Positions 8,102-15,765 of a stretch of DNA of 32,252 nt are shown in pieces (the stretch's first letter is position 1; each line of letters starts with the position of its first letter). The translations under genes and the position numbers were made by a program. Under the pieces are notes generated by a model, which worked only from the letters and a program-made list of their open reading frames with translations, was not told the origin of the DNA and searched no databases. Source of the stretch: Oceanospirillaceae bacterium (GTDB taxonomy: Bacteria; Pseudomonadota; Gammaproteobacteria; Pseudomonadales; Balneatricaceae); contig DPHB01000053.1 of assembly GCA_003521845.1 (NCBI GenBank), positions 1,424 to 33,675 on the forward strand. The letters run 5' to 3'.

Positions 8102-9034
8102 ATGATTAACATCGGTGAAAGCATCACGGCGGTCGTCTTTTTAGCACTCGCCATTCTAATTTTATTCAAGGGCGTGCGCATGGTACCCCAGGGTTACCAT
8201 TGGACCGTAGAACGGTTTGGCAAATACACGCGCTCCCTTGGGCCTGGCTTGCATATATTGATCCCTTTTGTCGATACCATTGGCCAAAAGCTCAATATGA
8301 TGGAGCAGGTACTGGACGTACCACCGCAAGAAATTATATCTTCTGACAACGCTCAGGTGATGACGGACGCCGTGTGTTTCTTTCAAATACAAGACGCTTC
8401 GCAAGCAGCCTATGAAGTCAACCACCTAGAACGCGCTATGCAGGCCTTGGTTATGACCAATATCCGTGCGGTATTGGGTTCCATGGAGCTGGATGAAATG
8501 CTCTCCAATCGCGAACGTATCAACGGTGAGCTATTAATCAAAGTAGACGAAGCCACTGATCCGTGGGGGGTAAAGGTCACCCGTATCGAGATTAAAGACA
8601 TTGCGCCGCCACAGGACTTGGTGACATCTATGGCCCGCCAAATGAAAGCCGAACGTGAAAAGCGCGCCTTGATTTTAGAGGCAGAAGGCGAGCGTGAAGC
8701 GGCTATTAAAGTAGCCGAAGGACAAAAGCAGTCCGAAATCCTCAAGGCCGAAGGACAGCTGGAAGCCGCCAAACGTGAAGCCGAAGCCCGTGAACGCTTG
8801 GCGCAAGCCGAAGCCAAAGCAACGGAAATGGTTTCCAAGTCCATCCAAGACGGTGACGGCCGCGCTATTAACTACTTTGTAGCGACTAAATACGTCGATG
8901 CTTTGGGTAAGCTGGCTGAATCTAACAATAACAAGGTGATGATGATACCATTGGAGGCTAGCAGCGTTATTGGCTCGATCGCGGGTATTAGCGACCTAGT
9001 TAAAGACATCAGTAAAGACGAAACCAAGTCTTAA
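8102..9034 (+). CDS. qmcA: SPFH/band 7 (stomatin-like) membrane protein, QmcA family
   Basis: A 310-residue protein. Residues ~5-25 are one membrane span. The SPFH domain follows (VPQGYHWTVERFGKYTRSLG, then GLHILIPFVD and SSDNAQVMTDAVCFFQI), and then a long coiled coil of Ala/Glu/Lys-rich repeats at about 175-250. The domain order and length match QmcA/YbbK of E. coli, a scaffold protein of detergent-resistant membrane patches. It is followed 24 bases later by an NfeD-family gene, the usual partner in bacterial stomatin operons. The exact physiological role of these pairs is poorly defined. Confidence 0.9.
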   Translation: MINIGESITAVVFLALAILILFKGVRMVPQGYHWTVERFGKYTRSLGPGLHILIPFVDTIGQKLNMMEQVLDVPPQEIISSDNAQVMTDAVCFFQIQDASQAAYEVNHLERAMQALVMTNIRAVLGSMELDEMLSNRERINGELLIKVDEATDPWGVKVTRIEIKDIAPPQDLVTSMARQMKAEREKRALILEAEGEREAAIKVAEGQKQSEILKAEGQLEAAKREAEARERLAQAEAKATEMVSKSIQDGDGRAINYFVATKYVDALGKLAESNNNKVMMIPLEASSVIGSIAGISDLVKDISKDETKS

Positions 9035-9058
9035 TTAATCGATTAGAACGGAGACTGC

Positions 9059-9505
9059 ATGGAGTTTTTTGCAGAATTAAACCATTGGCATTGGCTCATA
9101 TTAGCGTTACTTCTACTGGCTGGTGAAGCCTTAGGTGCCGCTGGTTTTTTGCTTGGTGCCGCCGGTGGCGCTGTCACCTTGGTGGTACTTAACCTGTTGA
9201 ATGACAACCTCAGTTGGCAAATGCAAATTACCGTATTTGCCACCATCACTTTGTTTCTTTCTTGGCGTTATTGGCACCAGTTTAAGTCTTTCAATGATAA
9301 AACTGACCATCCACAGCTGAATGACCGCGCTGCACAGTTAATAGGCCGGCACATTACCTTGAGCCAAGACCTTGCCGGTGGCGAGGGTAAAGAGCAAGTT
9401 GGTGATACTTTTTGGCGAGTACGTGCCACGAGTGACCTCTCAGCAGGTACGCAAGTGAAGGTAACGGCTTCCGAAGACAGAGTCCTGTTAATCAGCGAAG
9501 CCTAG
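9059..9505 (+). CDS. NfeD family membrane protein (stomatin partner)
   Basis: A 148-residue protein with two or three closely spaced hydrophobic segments in the first ~75 residues (LILALLLLAGEALGAAGFLL, then a Gly/Ala-rich span) and a soluble C-terminal domain of about 60 residues that fits the NfeD OB-fold (LIGRHITLSQDLAGGEGKEQ, then DTFWRVRA). This is the short, protease-less NfeD1b type. GGAG precedes the ATG, and the gene is in an operon with the upstream stomatin-like gene. A strong terminator follows. NfeD proteins are thought to bind stomatins and affect membrane organisation. Confidence 0.87.
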   Translation: MEFFAELNHWHWLILALLLLAGEALGAAGFLLGAAGGAVTLVVLNLLNDNLSWQMQITVFATITLFLSWRYWHQFKSFNDKTDHPQLNDRAAQLIGRHITLSQDLAGGEGKEQVGDTFWRVRATSDLSAGTQVKVTASEDRVLLISEA

Positions 9506-9515
9506 TCACCTCTAG

Positions 9516-9553
9516 ATAAGGGCTGATATTTCAGCCCTTATACCCATTTTTTT
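9516..9553 (+). terminator. Rho-independent terminator after the qmcA-nfeD operon
   Basis: ATAAGGGCTGA (9516-9526) pairs perfectly with TCAGCCCTTAT (9531-9541) around a TATT loop. A T-run at 9547-9553 follows within a few bases. The stem can also form on the minus strand, where it lies just past the stop of the VOC gene, so it may serve both convergent genes. Confidence 0.85.
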
Positions 9554-9959
9554 ATGCCTCCGGATGCACAACCACTAGCCAGTGGGTGCCAAACCGGTCC
9601 CGTAACATACCAAAGCTGGCAGCAAAAAAACTCGGCCCATAGGGCATGGTGACATCACCGCCTTCTAACAAGGCATCAAACACCCGCTGCCCTTCTTCAA
9701 TACTGGCGGCTAGATGGGATATAGACACGGATGCTTGGGGCGCCACCGGCATACCTTCTGGGCTATCGGAACCCATCAATACTTGGCCATTAATTTGCAA
9801 CTCACCATGCAAAATACGATCGGATGCTGGCATACCGGAATCACCGGCACCTTCGGCAAAAGTAAGCAATTGCAATTTATCGCTGCCAAATATTTTTGCA
9901 TAGGTATTTAAGGCTTCCGCGCAGGTGCCGTCAAAATGTAGATAAGGGGTAAAACTCAT
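9552..9959 (-). CDS. VOC-fold protein, PhnB/glyoxalase-like
   Basis: A 135-residue protein with the PhnB-like start FTPYLHFDGTCAEALNTYAK, internal LHGELQINGQVLMGSD, and the ending SFGMLRDRFGTHWLVVVHPE. Members of this subgroup of the vicinal-oxygen-chelate superfamily (often labelled PhnB or 3-demethylubiquinone methyltransferase-like) are small cytoplasmic dimers of mostly unknown function. No partner gene gives a clue here. A GGAG-like sequence lies upstream of the ATG. Confidence 0.85.
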   Translation of the reverse strand: MSFTPYLHFDGTCAEALNTYAKIFGSDKLQLLTFAEGAGDSGMPASDRILHGELQINGQVLMGSDSPEGMPVAPQASVSISHLAASIEEGQRVFDALLEGGDVTMPYGPSFFAASFGMLRDRFGTHWLVVVHPEA

Positions 9960-10038
9960 AGGCTTGCTCCATGGCTTATAATTATTTTCTCACTATCCAG
10001 ACTCGCACAGGTACGGCCTGGTTACAAGACAATGACAG

Positions 10039-11055
10039 CTATTCAGACTTCTCGGCATGCGCCACATACGCTTGGGTTATTTCTATTAGGCGCTGTTTTT
10101 GCTTAACGCTAATAAAACTAGCCTCAATCGCATTAAAAGTAAATTGCGCTATTTCTGCTTTGCGCATGGGATGAGCATCAACCACGGCGAGAAAATTGTC
10201 GTTCATGTAACCGCCAAAATAAGCCGGGTCATCTGAGTTAATGGTGACGCACAAGCCATGGCGCAATAATGCAACAATATTGTGCTGCGCCATATATTCA
10301 AACACCTTGAGCTTGGTATTCGACAAAGGGCAAACCGTCAGTGGCATGCGGCTGCTAGCTAGTTGCTGCACCAGCTCTGCATCTTCACTACAACGTACAC
10401 CGTGATCAACTCTCGTCACTTTCAATAATTCAAGGGCATCACGAATGTTGCTTGCAGGTCCCTCTTCCCCAGCATGGGCGACGGTCAAAAATCCGGCCCC
10501 AATAGCAGCAGAGAACACCTTAGCAAATTTACTGGCAGGATGACCCAGTTCAGACGAATCCAAACCCACAGCCACAATCTTGTCCTTATGGACTAACGCC
10601 TGCTCTAAGGTAACAAAAGCCGCCTCCTCATCTAGATGTCGCAAAAAACACATAATGAGCTGGCTAGTGATACCCAATTGCTGTTCGCCTTGCTGCAAGG
10701 CTCGATGAACACCATTCACTACTGTGTCAAAGGCAACACCACGATCTGTATGCGTCTGTGGATCAAAGAAAATTTCCGTATGCAGCACATTATCAGCTTG
10801 GCAGCGCAACAAATAGGCCCAGGTTAAAGCAAAGAAATCCGCTTCATGAATAAGTACATTGGCACCTTGATAGTAGATATCCAAAAATGATTGCAGGTTA
10901 TGGAAATTATAGGCATCACGCACCTGAGCAACGCTTTCGAATGGCAATTGAATGCCATTACGAGCCGCCAACTCAAACATGAGATCTGGCTCAAGTGTAC
11001 CCTCGATATGTAGATGCAGCTCTACCTTGGGCAAGGCTTGTACAAAATTAATCAT
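10039..11055 (-). CDS. Adenine deaminase (adenosine deaminase superfamily)
   Basis: A 338-residue enzyme that converts adenine to hypoxanthine and ammonia. The start chosen is the ATG at 11055, preceded by AGGAAG; the frame is open further upstream but that stretch is the untranslated riboswitch leader. The start gives the family beginning KVELHLHIEGTLEPDL (zinc ligands His14 and His16). Other motifs are FFDPQTHTDRG, IMCFLRHL, VAHAGEEGP, HGVRC and TINSDDPAYFGGY (catalytic and zinc-binding acids). FDPQTHTDRG and MCFLRHL are typical of the adenine-specific subgroup, the PA0148 type of Pseudomonas, rather than of adenosine deaminases. The upstream adenine-type purine riboswitch independently supports adenine as substrate. 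Confidence 0.9.
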   Translation of the reverse strand: MINFVQALPKVELHLHIEGTLEPDLMFELAARNGIQLPFESVAQVRDAYNFHNLQSFLDIYYQGANVLIHEADFFALTWAYLLRCQADNVLHTEIFFDPQTHTDRGVAFDTVVNGVHRALQQGEQQLGITSQLIMCFLRHLDEEAAFVTLEQALVHKDKIVAVGLDSSELGHPASKFAKVFSAAIGAGFLTVAHAGEEGPASNIRDALELLKVTRVDHGVRCSEDAELVQQLASSRMPLTVCPLSNTKLKVFEYMAQHNIVALLRHGLCVTINSDDPAYFGGYMNDNFLAVVDAHPMRKAEIAQFTFNAIEASFISVKQKQRLIEITQAYVAHAEKSE

Positions 11056-11079
11056 TACGGCTTCCTGACAAAATCGCTT

Positions 11080-11171
11080 AAAAAACGAAAAGTTACTAAG
11101 CGCTTTCTTCTGAGTAAATCTGAACAGCCAGGTATACAAAGAGAAAAGCGCAACGGCGCTAAACTCTTCGT
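11080..11171 (-). promoter_or_regulatory. Candidate expression platform of the adenine riboswitch (alternative terminator helix)
   Basis: The 3' strand of aptamer helix P1 with its flank, ACGAAGAG (minus strand, 11171-11164), can pair over all 8 bases (one G-U) with CUUUUCGU (11092-11085). The latter is followed directly by a run of U (to 11080). The helix can continue as AGCGC (11160-11156) with GCGCU (11103-11099). With adenine bound, P1 would hold ACGAAG and prevent this terminator, giving an ON switch as in the pbuE riboswitch. A competing local hairpin AGCGC-cguu-GCGCU is also possible. The pairing was found by eye, not by folding. Confidence 0.5.
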
Positions 11172-11232
11172 AAGCAGGTGTTATTGGCACCTGGTAGAGA
11201 CCCCCAGACCATATCACTGGGGTTATACGAAG
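11166..11232 (-). ncRNA. Purine riboswitch aptamer, predicted adenine-specific
   Basis: Read on the minus strand, P1 is CUUCGUA/UACGAAG (perfect 7 bp), followed by the conserved UAACC of J1/2. P2 is CCCCAG/CUGGGG with loop UGAUAUGGU. J2/3 is GUCUCUAC, and P3 is CAGGUG/CACCUG with loop CCAAUAA. The two loops have the GG and CC needed for the loop-loop kiss. The base corresponding to position 74, which reads the ligand, is U (plus-strand A at 11173). U predicts adenine; C would predict guanine. Position 73 is C where A is usual. It lies 111 bases upstream of the adenine deaminase start, matching its predicted ligand. Confidence 0.93.
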
Positions 11233-11271
11233 GGAAAAAATAGCTTAATACAAGCTACTACTGAAGCTAAT

Positions 11272-11300
11272 AATCTACTGGGGTTAAGCACACATGTCAA
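11272..11300 (-). promoter_or_regulatory. Sigma-70 promoter of the riboswitch/adenine deaminase unit
   Basis: Minus strand: a perfect -35 TTGACA (11300-11295), a 17-base spacer and a -10 TAGATT (11277-11272). The start would be near 11265, some 30 bases before the aptamer. No other gene lies between this promoter and the deaminase. Confidence 0.7.
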
Positions 11301-11480
11301 CGCGTTAACAGCGATCTGGCACATAGATATTGATCTAGCGTCTCTTTGAAAAACGCAGTTTAGATAAGTACGCCAAAAACAAGTGTTAGACTATGGCACT
11401 GGCAAATATGGCAACGCTTCCTTAAAGTAAGGTGGATTTTTAGTAACAAACTAGTCCGTTGGGCTCAAAACTGAAACTTA

Positions 11481-12269
11481 CTAAAGCCTAAAATCTGTTT
11501 CATGGTCAGTATTGGCGTTCAGCTCCTTTTTAGCCGAAGAGAGCAGTGCGACTAAGTTTGATGCCAAAAACTCACGGAACTTCGCTTTGCCTAAGGTGCG
11601 GTCATAAGCTTCGTGGCTTAAAAATCGCTTCATTTCTTGATCGAAATCTGAACTATTTACAATGCCTTCAATTGAAGAAATTCTATCATCAAGCATGCCC
11701 ATAAACCCTACGATTTTATAATCGACAATTTTTTTCTCGATCAATTCTTTATTGATTTTAGCCCCTTCTTGTTGCAACCACATGAGATCCCAAATATCTC
11801 GGTGTCTCACATATTTTTGATTAGCAGGAAGCGAGATAATCTTATCTGCCATAACTTCGTCTAATGACTCAACATAAATAAGCGTATCTCGATAACCATC
11901 GGGTAAGAACGGATAATTCTGTTGTAGAGGGAGAGGTACTTTCGTGTGAGCAGGTATATTAGCAACTTCGAGCTTGATTCTTTGTTCGGCAATATGCTTT
12001 TGCTCTGGCGCTGTTACGATTGCTATTTGCCACTTATCAATTCTTAATTCTGCGTATTTAGGGTCTTCTCTGAGCGAGTTCGGTTCCTTAACTGTGATTT
12101 CCAAACCGTATCTGTCACCAATGTATTTTTCGATAACATCTTTCATTTTAGATAATGTTTTGCTGTTAAAATCATAGCCTCCAGCGAAATCGAGATCTTC
12201 GCTATAGCGGCCAGAACCGTAACATAACCTAAGGCTCGTGCCCTCTTGAAACACAATATCATCCAACAT
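11481..12269 (-). CDS. AbiEii-family nucleotidyltransferase toxin, N-terminally interrupted (type IV TA)
   Basis: 262 residues from the first ATG after an in-frame TAG. The core nucleotidyltransferase motif FQEGTSLRLCYGSGRYSEDL, continuing into DF, is intact. The later family segment KIISLPANQKYVRHRDIWDL is also present, so the catalytic part is complete. AbiEii toxins transfer nucleotides, reported targets being tRNA acceptor ends, and are countered by AbiEi without direct binding. The real gene starts at 12404, overlapping the AbiEi stop, and its codon 43 is TAG. AGGCAGG just before the ATG at 12269 might allow re-initiation. It is either a disabled toxin or one made in shortened form. The locus looks more AT-rich than its neighbours, in line with horizontal transfer. 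Confidence 0.8.
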   Translation of the reverse strand: MLDDIVFQEGTSLRLCYGSGRYSEDLDFAGGYDFNSKTLSKMKDVIEKYIGDRYGLEITVKEPNSLREDPKYAELRIDKWQIAIVTAPEQKHIAEQRIKLEVANIPAHTKVPLPLQQNYPFLPDGYRDTLIYVESLDEVMADKIISLPANQKYVRHRDIWDLMWLQQEGAKINKELIEKKIVDYKIVGFMGMLDDRISSIEGIVNSSDFDQEMKRFLSHEAYDRTLGKAKFREFLASNLVALLSSAKKELNANTDHETDFRL

Positions 12270-12275
12270 ACCTGC

Positions 12276-12404
12276 CTAGTCGAGTGCAAACAAAATATCG
12301 TAGTGCAGCAGTTCTTTTTCGATTACAGGCTTATTGCCTGAACTACCATTTTCTTCAATAGCTCTTGCAACCAAAGAGTCAAAGTTTTCTTGACTAGCCG
12401 TCAT
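12276..12404 (-). pseudogene. N-terminal part of abiEii ending at an in-frame amber codon
   Basis: The ATG at 12404-12402 overlaps the AbiEi stop (11 bases shared). The frame runs 42 codons, ending with ELLHYDILFALD, then TAG at 12278-12276, then AGMLDDIVFQEGTSLR in the same frame. In family members this join reads ALDQAGMLDDIVFQGGTSLR or similar, so a single CAG-to-TAG change explains the break. No frameshift is needed and the flanking codons are sound, which points to a recent event, a sequencing error, or read-through/suppression. Confidence 0.75.
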
Positions 12405-12951
12405 CCATAGCCTCCATATCGATTAAATGGTTGTTTCTGCCAACGCGTTTTAAATCTCTCAGCGCTGTAGTCTTTAATGCTACTCTTAGTGGTCTACTTT
12501 CCTTAACAATATGAGTAAGAATATCCATAACAGCACGTTTAGTGTGCGTAAATTCAATTACTCCATAAGGGGTTTTATACTCACCTTTAACTCCAGTGGT
12601 CATTAGAGTTAGCCTGTCGATTGGGATTTGGGAAATGACGCCATATGATGACAAGGCCGACTCTAAACTCACATAATTATAATCACCACGTCTTAAAGCG
12701 ATAGCAATCAAATCGAGCGTGTTGGAGGTGTTTTTGTGTCTAGATAACGCGTAAACATAAACGCCTCGAGCAACTCGCTCCATAATTCCTGCCTTAACTA
12801 GACGTGCAAGGCTATCGGTAAGTGAGCGTGCCGAGTCTTCATGAAAGATTTTAGACAGATCACGATGCAGATATACATAGCGCCCTTTCTTATCTAAATC
12901 ATTCAGTCTTTGAATCGCTAATGCTTGCTTCATATTTAAGTGTATTCTCAT
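12394..12951 (-). CDS. AbiEi-family antitoxin / transcriptional regulator (type IV TA)
   Basis: A 185-residue protein with the AbiEi N-terminal winged HTH (SLTDSLARLVKAGIMERVAR, then GVYVYALSRHK) and a C-terminal domain (DYNYVSLESALSSYGVISQI, then MTTGVKGEYKTPYGVIEFTH) typical of these antitoxins. It is intact, lies directly upstream of the AbiEii toxin gene and overlaps its true start. AbiEi proteins repress their own promoter through inverted repeats and neutralise the toxin. The ATG at 12951 has no clear ribosome-binding site and would leave a leader of only ~7 bases from the predicted promoter. Met7 (12933, MKQALAIQ) is a good alternative start. Confidence 0.85.
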   Translation of the reverse strand: MRIHLNMKQALAIQRLNDLDKKGRYVYLHRDLSKIFHEDSARSLTDSLARLVKAGIMERVARGVYVYALSRHKNTSNTLDLIAIALRRGDYNYVSLESALSSYGVISQIPIDRLTLMTTGVKGEYKTPYGVIEFTHTKRAVMDILTHIVKESRPLRVALKTTALRDLKRVGRNNHLIDMEAMDDG

Positions 12952-12964
12952 TACAGTTATAGGC

Positions 12965-13003
12965 AGTATAATTCACCACTTAAATCTATTCAATCTTTTA
13001 AGT
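12965..13003 (-). promoter_or_regulatory. abiE promoter with overlapping inverted repeat (candidate AbiEi operator)
   Basis: Minus strand: -35 TTGAAT (12993-12988), 17-base spacer, -10 TATACT (12970-12965). Perfect 7-base arms ACTTAAA (12978-12984) and TTTAAGT (12997-13003) flank the -35 and enter the spacer. A third ACTTAAA copy occurs within the first codons of abiEi. This fits negative autoregulation, which is known for AbiE systems. Confidence 0.55.
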
Positions 13004-13049
13004 TGATAGTTACTACAGGTATAGGAAGGTTAACTCTCTACTTAACTGT

Positions 13050-13157
13050 GAAAGCCTAAACAAAGCTCTAACTCCAGCCAGCAAGCTTCGCTTTGACACC
13101 ATCCACAAGATATTAAACGCCATGGACATCAGTCTGACCGTTCATCAGCGGACATGA
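13050..13157 (+). pseudogene. C-terminal remnant of a HigA-like addiction-module antitoxin
   Basis: An open frame of 35 codons reading ESLNKALTPASKLRFDTIHK, then ILNAMDISLTVHQRT and stop. This matches the tail of small HTH antidotes (the family ending ...NPxFDTLLKVLxALGLxLTV). No start codon, HTH or partner toxin is visible upstream, so it is a degraded fragment. A very short frame beginning with ATG at 13155 follows and overlaps this stop, but it has no recognisable content. Confidence 0.5.
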
Positions 13158-13464
13158 ATGATGTATTGCAAGCCTATGTGAAGGAACATCTCATATAAAT
13201 ACAGGCTTTAGCTCTTTCTTCTATTCCACATACCTAGTTAATACAAGCTTCGCTTGTTCCGACAAAGGCCAAGATTTTCTAGTTGTTTCATGCATCTGCA
13301 CAATTACCGTTGCAGCCACTGCGACACATTTATCGTGCTTAAAATTGGCCAGCCTTGCGTTGTGCCCCACTCCGACTAGCCCACCAATTAACGCTATTGG
13401 ACTACATAACGTTGCTGCTGATAGCTTGAAAATATTGCTTAGGTATCCATTAATCGAATGAAAA
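13158..13464. other. Intergenic stretch with a degraded or unassigned open frame
   Basis: No recognisable gene. On the minus strand a frame of about 75 codons is open from roughly 13454 to a stop at 13221, containing a hydrophobic run LSAATLCSPIALIGGLVGVG and a soluble tail. It has no ATG until 'IVQM' and no ribosome-binding site; the only GTG start gives 49 residues (13221-13370). It may be a gene remnant beside the toxin-antitoxin locus, or chance. Confidence 0.3.
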
Positions 13465-15486
13465 CTAAAAGATCAAATTAATGGCACTAATCAACACCAC
13501 CAGATAAAGCAGGGTCATGATGCTTCCTGCGCGGATAAAGTCCATCACGCGATAACCACCGGGGCCCATGATCAAGGCGTTAACCTGATGGGTAGGGATA
13601 AGGAATGAATTAGAGGTGGCTAGAGCCACAATAAGGGCAAACACCGCTGGGTTAGCCCCTATGCCAATGGCCATGTTTACTGCTAGGGGCACCAGCAAGA
13701 CAGTGGCACCAACGTTGGACATCACCAAGGTAAAGGCGGTGGCCAATATAGCAATGGCTAACTGTATGCCCCACACGGGCACGCCAGCAAGTAATTGCAG
13801 GCTCTGGTCTGCTATCCAGGCGGCGGTGCCACTGGATTGCACTGCCATACCTAAGGGCAGCAAGCTAGCTAGTAAGAATACGGTTTTCCAACTCACGGCT
13901 TCATAAGCTTCGTCGATACTTAGCACACCGCTCAACACCATGCCTAAGGCGCCAGCCATCAACGCTACGGACAGGCGGATATCGCTGAACAACACCATGG
14001 CCAAAGCCAATACAAAAAAGCCCACGGCCCAACCCACCTTTTTCGGGCGTAACTCTTCTTTTGGGTAATCCGTGGTAACCACCACAAAGTTGCGATTTTG
14101 TTCTGTGCGGACTAAGTTTTCCCAGGAGGTATGACAGACCAATACATCACCGGGTTCAAACTCAATGGCTCTAACACCTTGTCCTGCTTTATAGGTTTCG
14201 CCACCGCGCTGCAAAGCCAACAAAGTTAAACCATAAGCTTTACGCAACAGAATCTCTAAAGCAGATTTACCAATGACATTGGAGCCAGGTGGTACAACGA
14301 TTTCGGCGATCCCGGCTTTGCTAGTAGATAAGTCTTCTGCAAACAGCTGCAACCTTTTCTTTGGCTTTAATTGATATTTTTCCACAAAGGCTAACAGCTG
14401 TGTTGGTGAGCCGCTGACGGCCAAGGTGGACTTGCCTTCCACCGCCACGGTACGCACCAAGCCATTACTGACCTGACGCTTACCGTTCATGAGCTGCACG
14501 CCGATCACTCGCACACTATGGGAGTATTCAAAATCTTCCAAAGTTTGACCAACCAGGTCGCTTGCTGCAGGGATAAACACTTCCATAAAAATGTGATCTA
14601 AACCATACATATCCTGAAAATATCCCACCGTATCAATCTTAGTTTGGCCGGTATCACTCTTGGGCAACACTTTATGGCCGGCGTATAAGAAATACAGGAT
14701 ACCCGTTGCCACCAATGCCATGCCGATGGGTGTCACAGAAAACAGCGACCAGGTAGCCATTTGATCGGCTTCCGGCAAACCTAGGTTGGCCGCCAATATG
14801 AGGTCATTGAGTAGAATCAAGGGGCTAGAACCTATCATGGTCATGGTGCCACCCAAAATTGCCGAGAAGCCCATAGGCATAAGCAAACGGGATAGAGGTA
14901 GGCCAGTGCGATGTGAAATACGACTGACTACCGGAATAAACAAAGCGGCAGCACCCACGTTTTGCATAAAGCAGGATATAAAAGCCACGGTACTTGAGGT
15001 GATAGAAATAACGCGGGATTCCGTTTCGCCACCAATATCAAGAATCCATTTGGCTACCCAGCTCATGAGACCAGTTTTATCCAATCCGGCACCAATAATC
15101 ATCACCGCTATAATGGAAATGACAGCGTTACTTGAGAAGCCATTAAACAACAACTGATTATCCACTAGCCCCTGCTGCAAGCCCATCACTGGCGCCAAAA
15201 TGGATGACAAACCAAGCAACACCATTACGGTTGCAGCAGCAACATCAACAGCCACTACTTCAAAAGCGAATAGAAACACGGTGAACAGCAAAATCGCCAC
15301 CACCCAGGCAATTTCAATGCTAGGCACCTGTTGACCTAGCCACAGGGCCAGCATAAGAAACAAAAGCCCAGCCAACCATTGCTTAATACTCATCATATTG
15401 AGCAACGAGAATTTTTCCCCGGCATCGCCTCCTATTACAGTAGGTTCAGGTGATGGTAATGATTTGGATAGCTCTTGTTCGGTCAC
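13465..15486 (-). CDS. SLC13/DASS-family permease with two RCK_C (TrkA-C) domains
   Basis: A 673-residue inner-membrane protein. Two transmembrane halves (about 36-270 and 484-672) each carry the inverted-repeat signature of SLC13 carriers (QNVGAAALFIPVV near 175 and SNVGATVLLVPLAVNMA near 595). The halves are separated by two cytoplasmic RCK_C ligand-binding domains at about 296-372 and 390-462. Such fused proteins import sodium-coupled anions (di/tricarboxylates, sulfate) with regulation by the RCK_C domains. The substrate cannot be named from sequence. It stands alone, with no adjacent metabolic partner. Confidence 0.88.
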   Translation of the reverse strand: MTEQELSKSLPSPEPTVIGGDAGEKFSLLNMMSIKQWLAGLLFLMLALWLGQQVPSIEIAWVVAILLFTVFLFAFEVVAVDVAAATVMVLLGLSSILAPVMGLQQGLVDNQLLFNGFSSNAVISIIAVMIIGAGLDKTGLMSWVAKWILDIGGETESRVISITSSTVAFISCFMQNVGAAALFIPVVSRISHRTGLPLSRLLMPMGFSAILGGTMTMIGSSPLILLNDLILAANLGLPEADQMATWSLFSVTPIGMALVATGILYFLYAGHKVLPKSDTGQTKIDTVGYFQDMYGLDHIFMEVFIPAASDLVGQTLEDFEYSHSVRVIGVQLMNGKRQVSNGLVRTVAVEGKSTLAVSGSPTQLLAFVEKYQLKPKKRLQLFAEDLSTSKAGIAEIVVPPGSNVIGKSALEILLRKAYGLTLLALQRGGETYKAGQGVRAIEFEPGDVLVCHTSWENLVRTEQNRNFVVVTTDYPKEELRPKKVGWAVGFFVLALAMVLFSDIRLSVALMAGALGMVLSGVLSIDEAYEAVSWKTVFLLASLLPLGMAVQSSGTAAWIADQSLQLLAGVPVWGIQLAIAILATAFTLVMSNVGATVLLVPLAVNMAIGIGANPAVFALIVALATSNSFLIPTHQVNALIMGPGGYRVMDFIRAGSIMTLLYLVVLISAINLIF

Positions 15487-15709
15487 GGTGCCTCACTCAT
15501 AACGAGTTAGGTTGTGTCGAAATCACACAACATAGTCGATTCAGTAAAGCATATTTTAATTGTGGAAATTAGCACCAAAGCAACGATAATATTTGCACCA
15601 TTGGTACCAGCATTATAGGTTTGTTAGTCTGAACTTATTAATTATGAAAATGATACAGGAAAGAGTCTAGTGAACTAGTAGCGATTCACTCTATAGGAAA
15701 GATTTCAGA

Positions 15710-15731
15710 TAAAAGCCTTTAAAATAAAGGC
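15710..15731 (-). terminator. Terminator of tRNA-Pro
   Basis: Minus strand: GCCTTTA (15731-15725), a 3-base loop and TAAAGGC (15721-15715), followed by TTTT. It lies about 35 bases beyond the tRNA 3' end and fits an intrinsic terminator for a single-gene tRNA transcript. Confidence 0.65.
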
Positions 15732-15765
15732 CTATAAGACATCCAAAGAAAGGATGGAAAGAAAT

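Noticed and set aside
11056..11217. N-terminal extension of adenine deaminase by 54 codons
   Set aside because: The extension would translate the riboswitch aptamer. The ATG at 11055 has AGGAAG and gives the conserved N-terminus.
11014..11349. Plus-strand open frame across the riboswitch region
   Set aside because: It covers the structured leader antisense, and the product has no recognisable family or ribosome-binding site.
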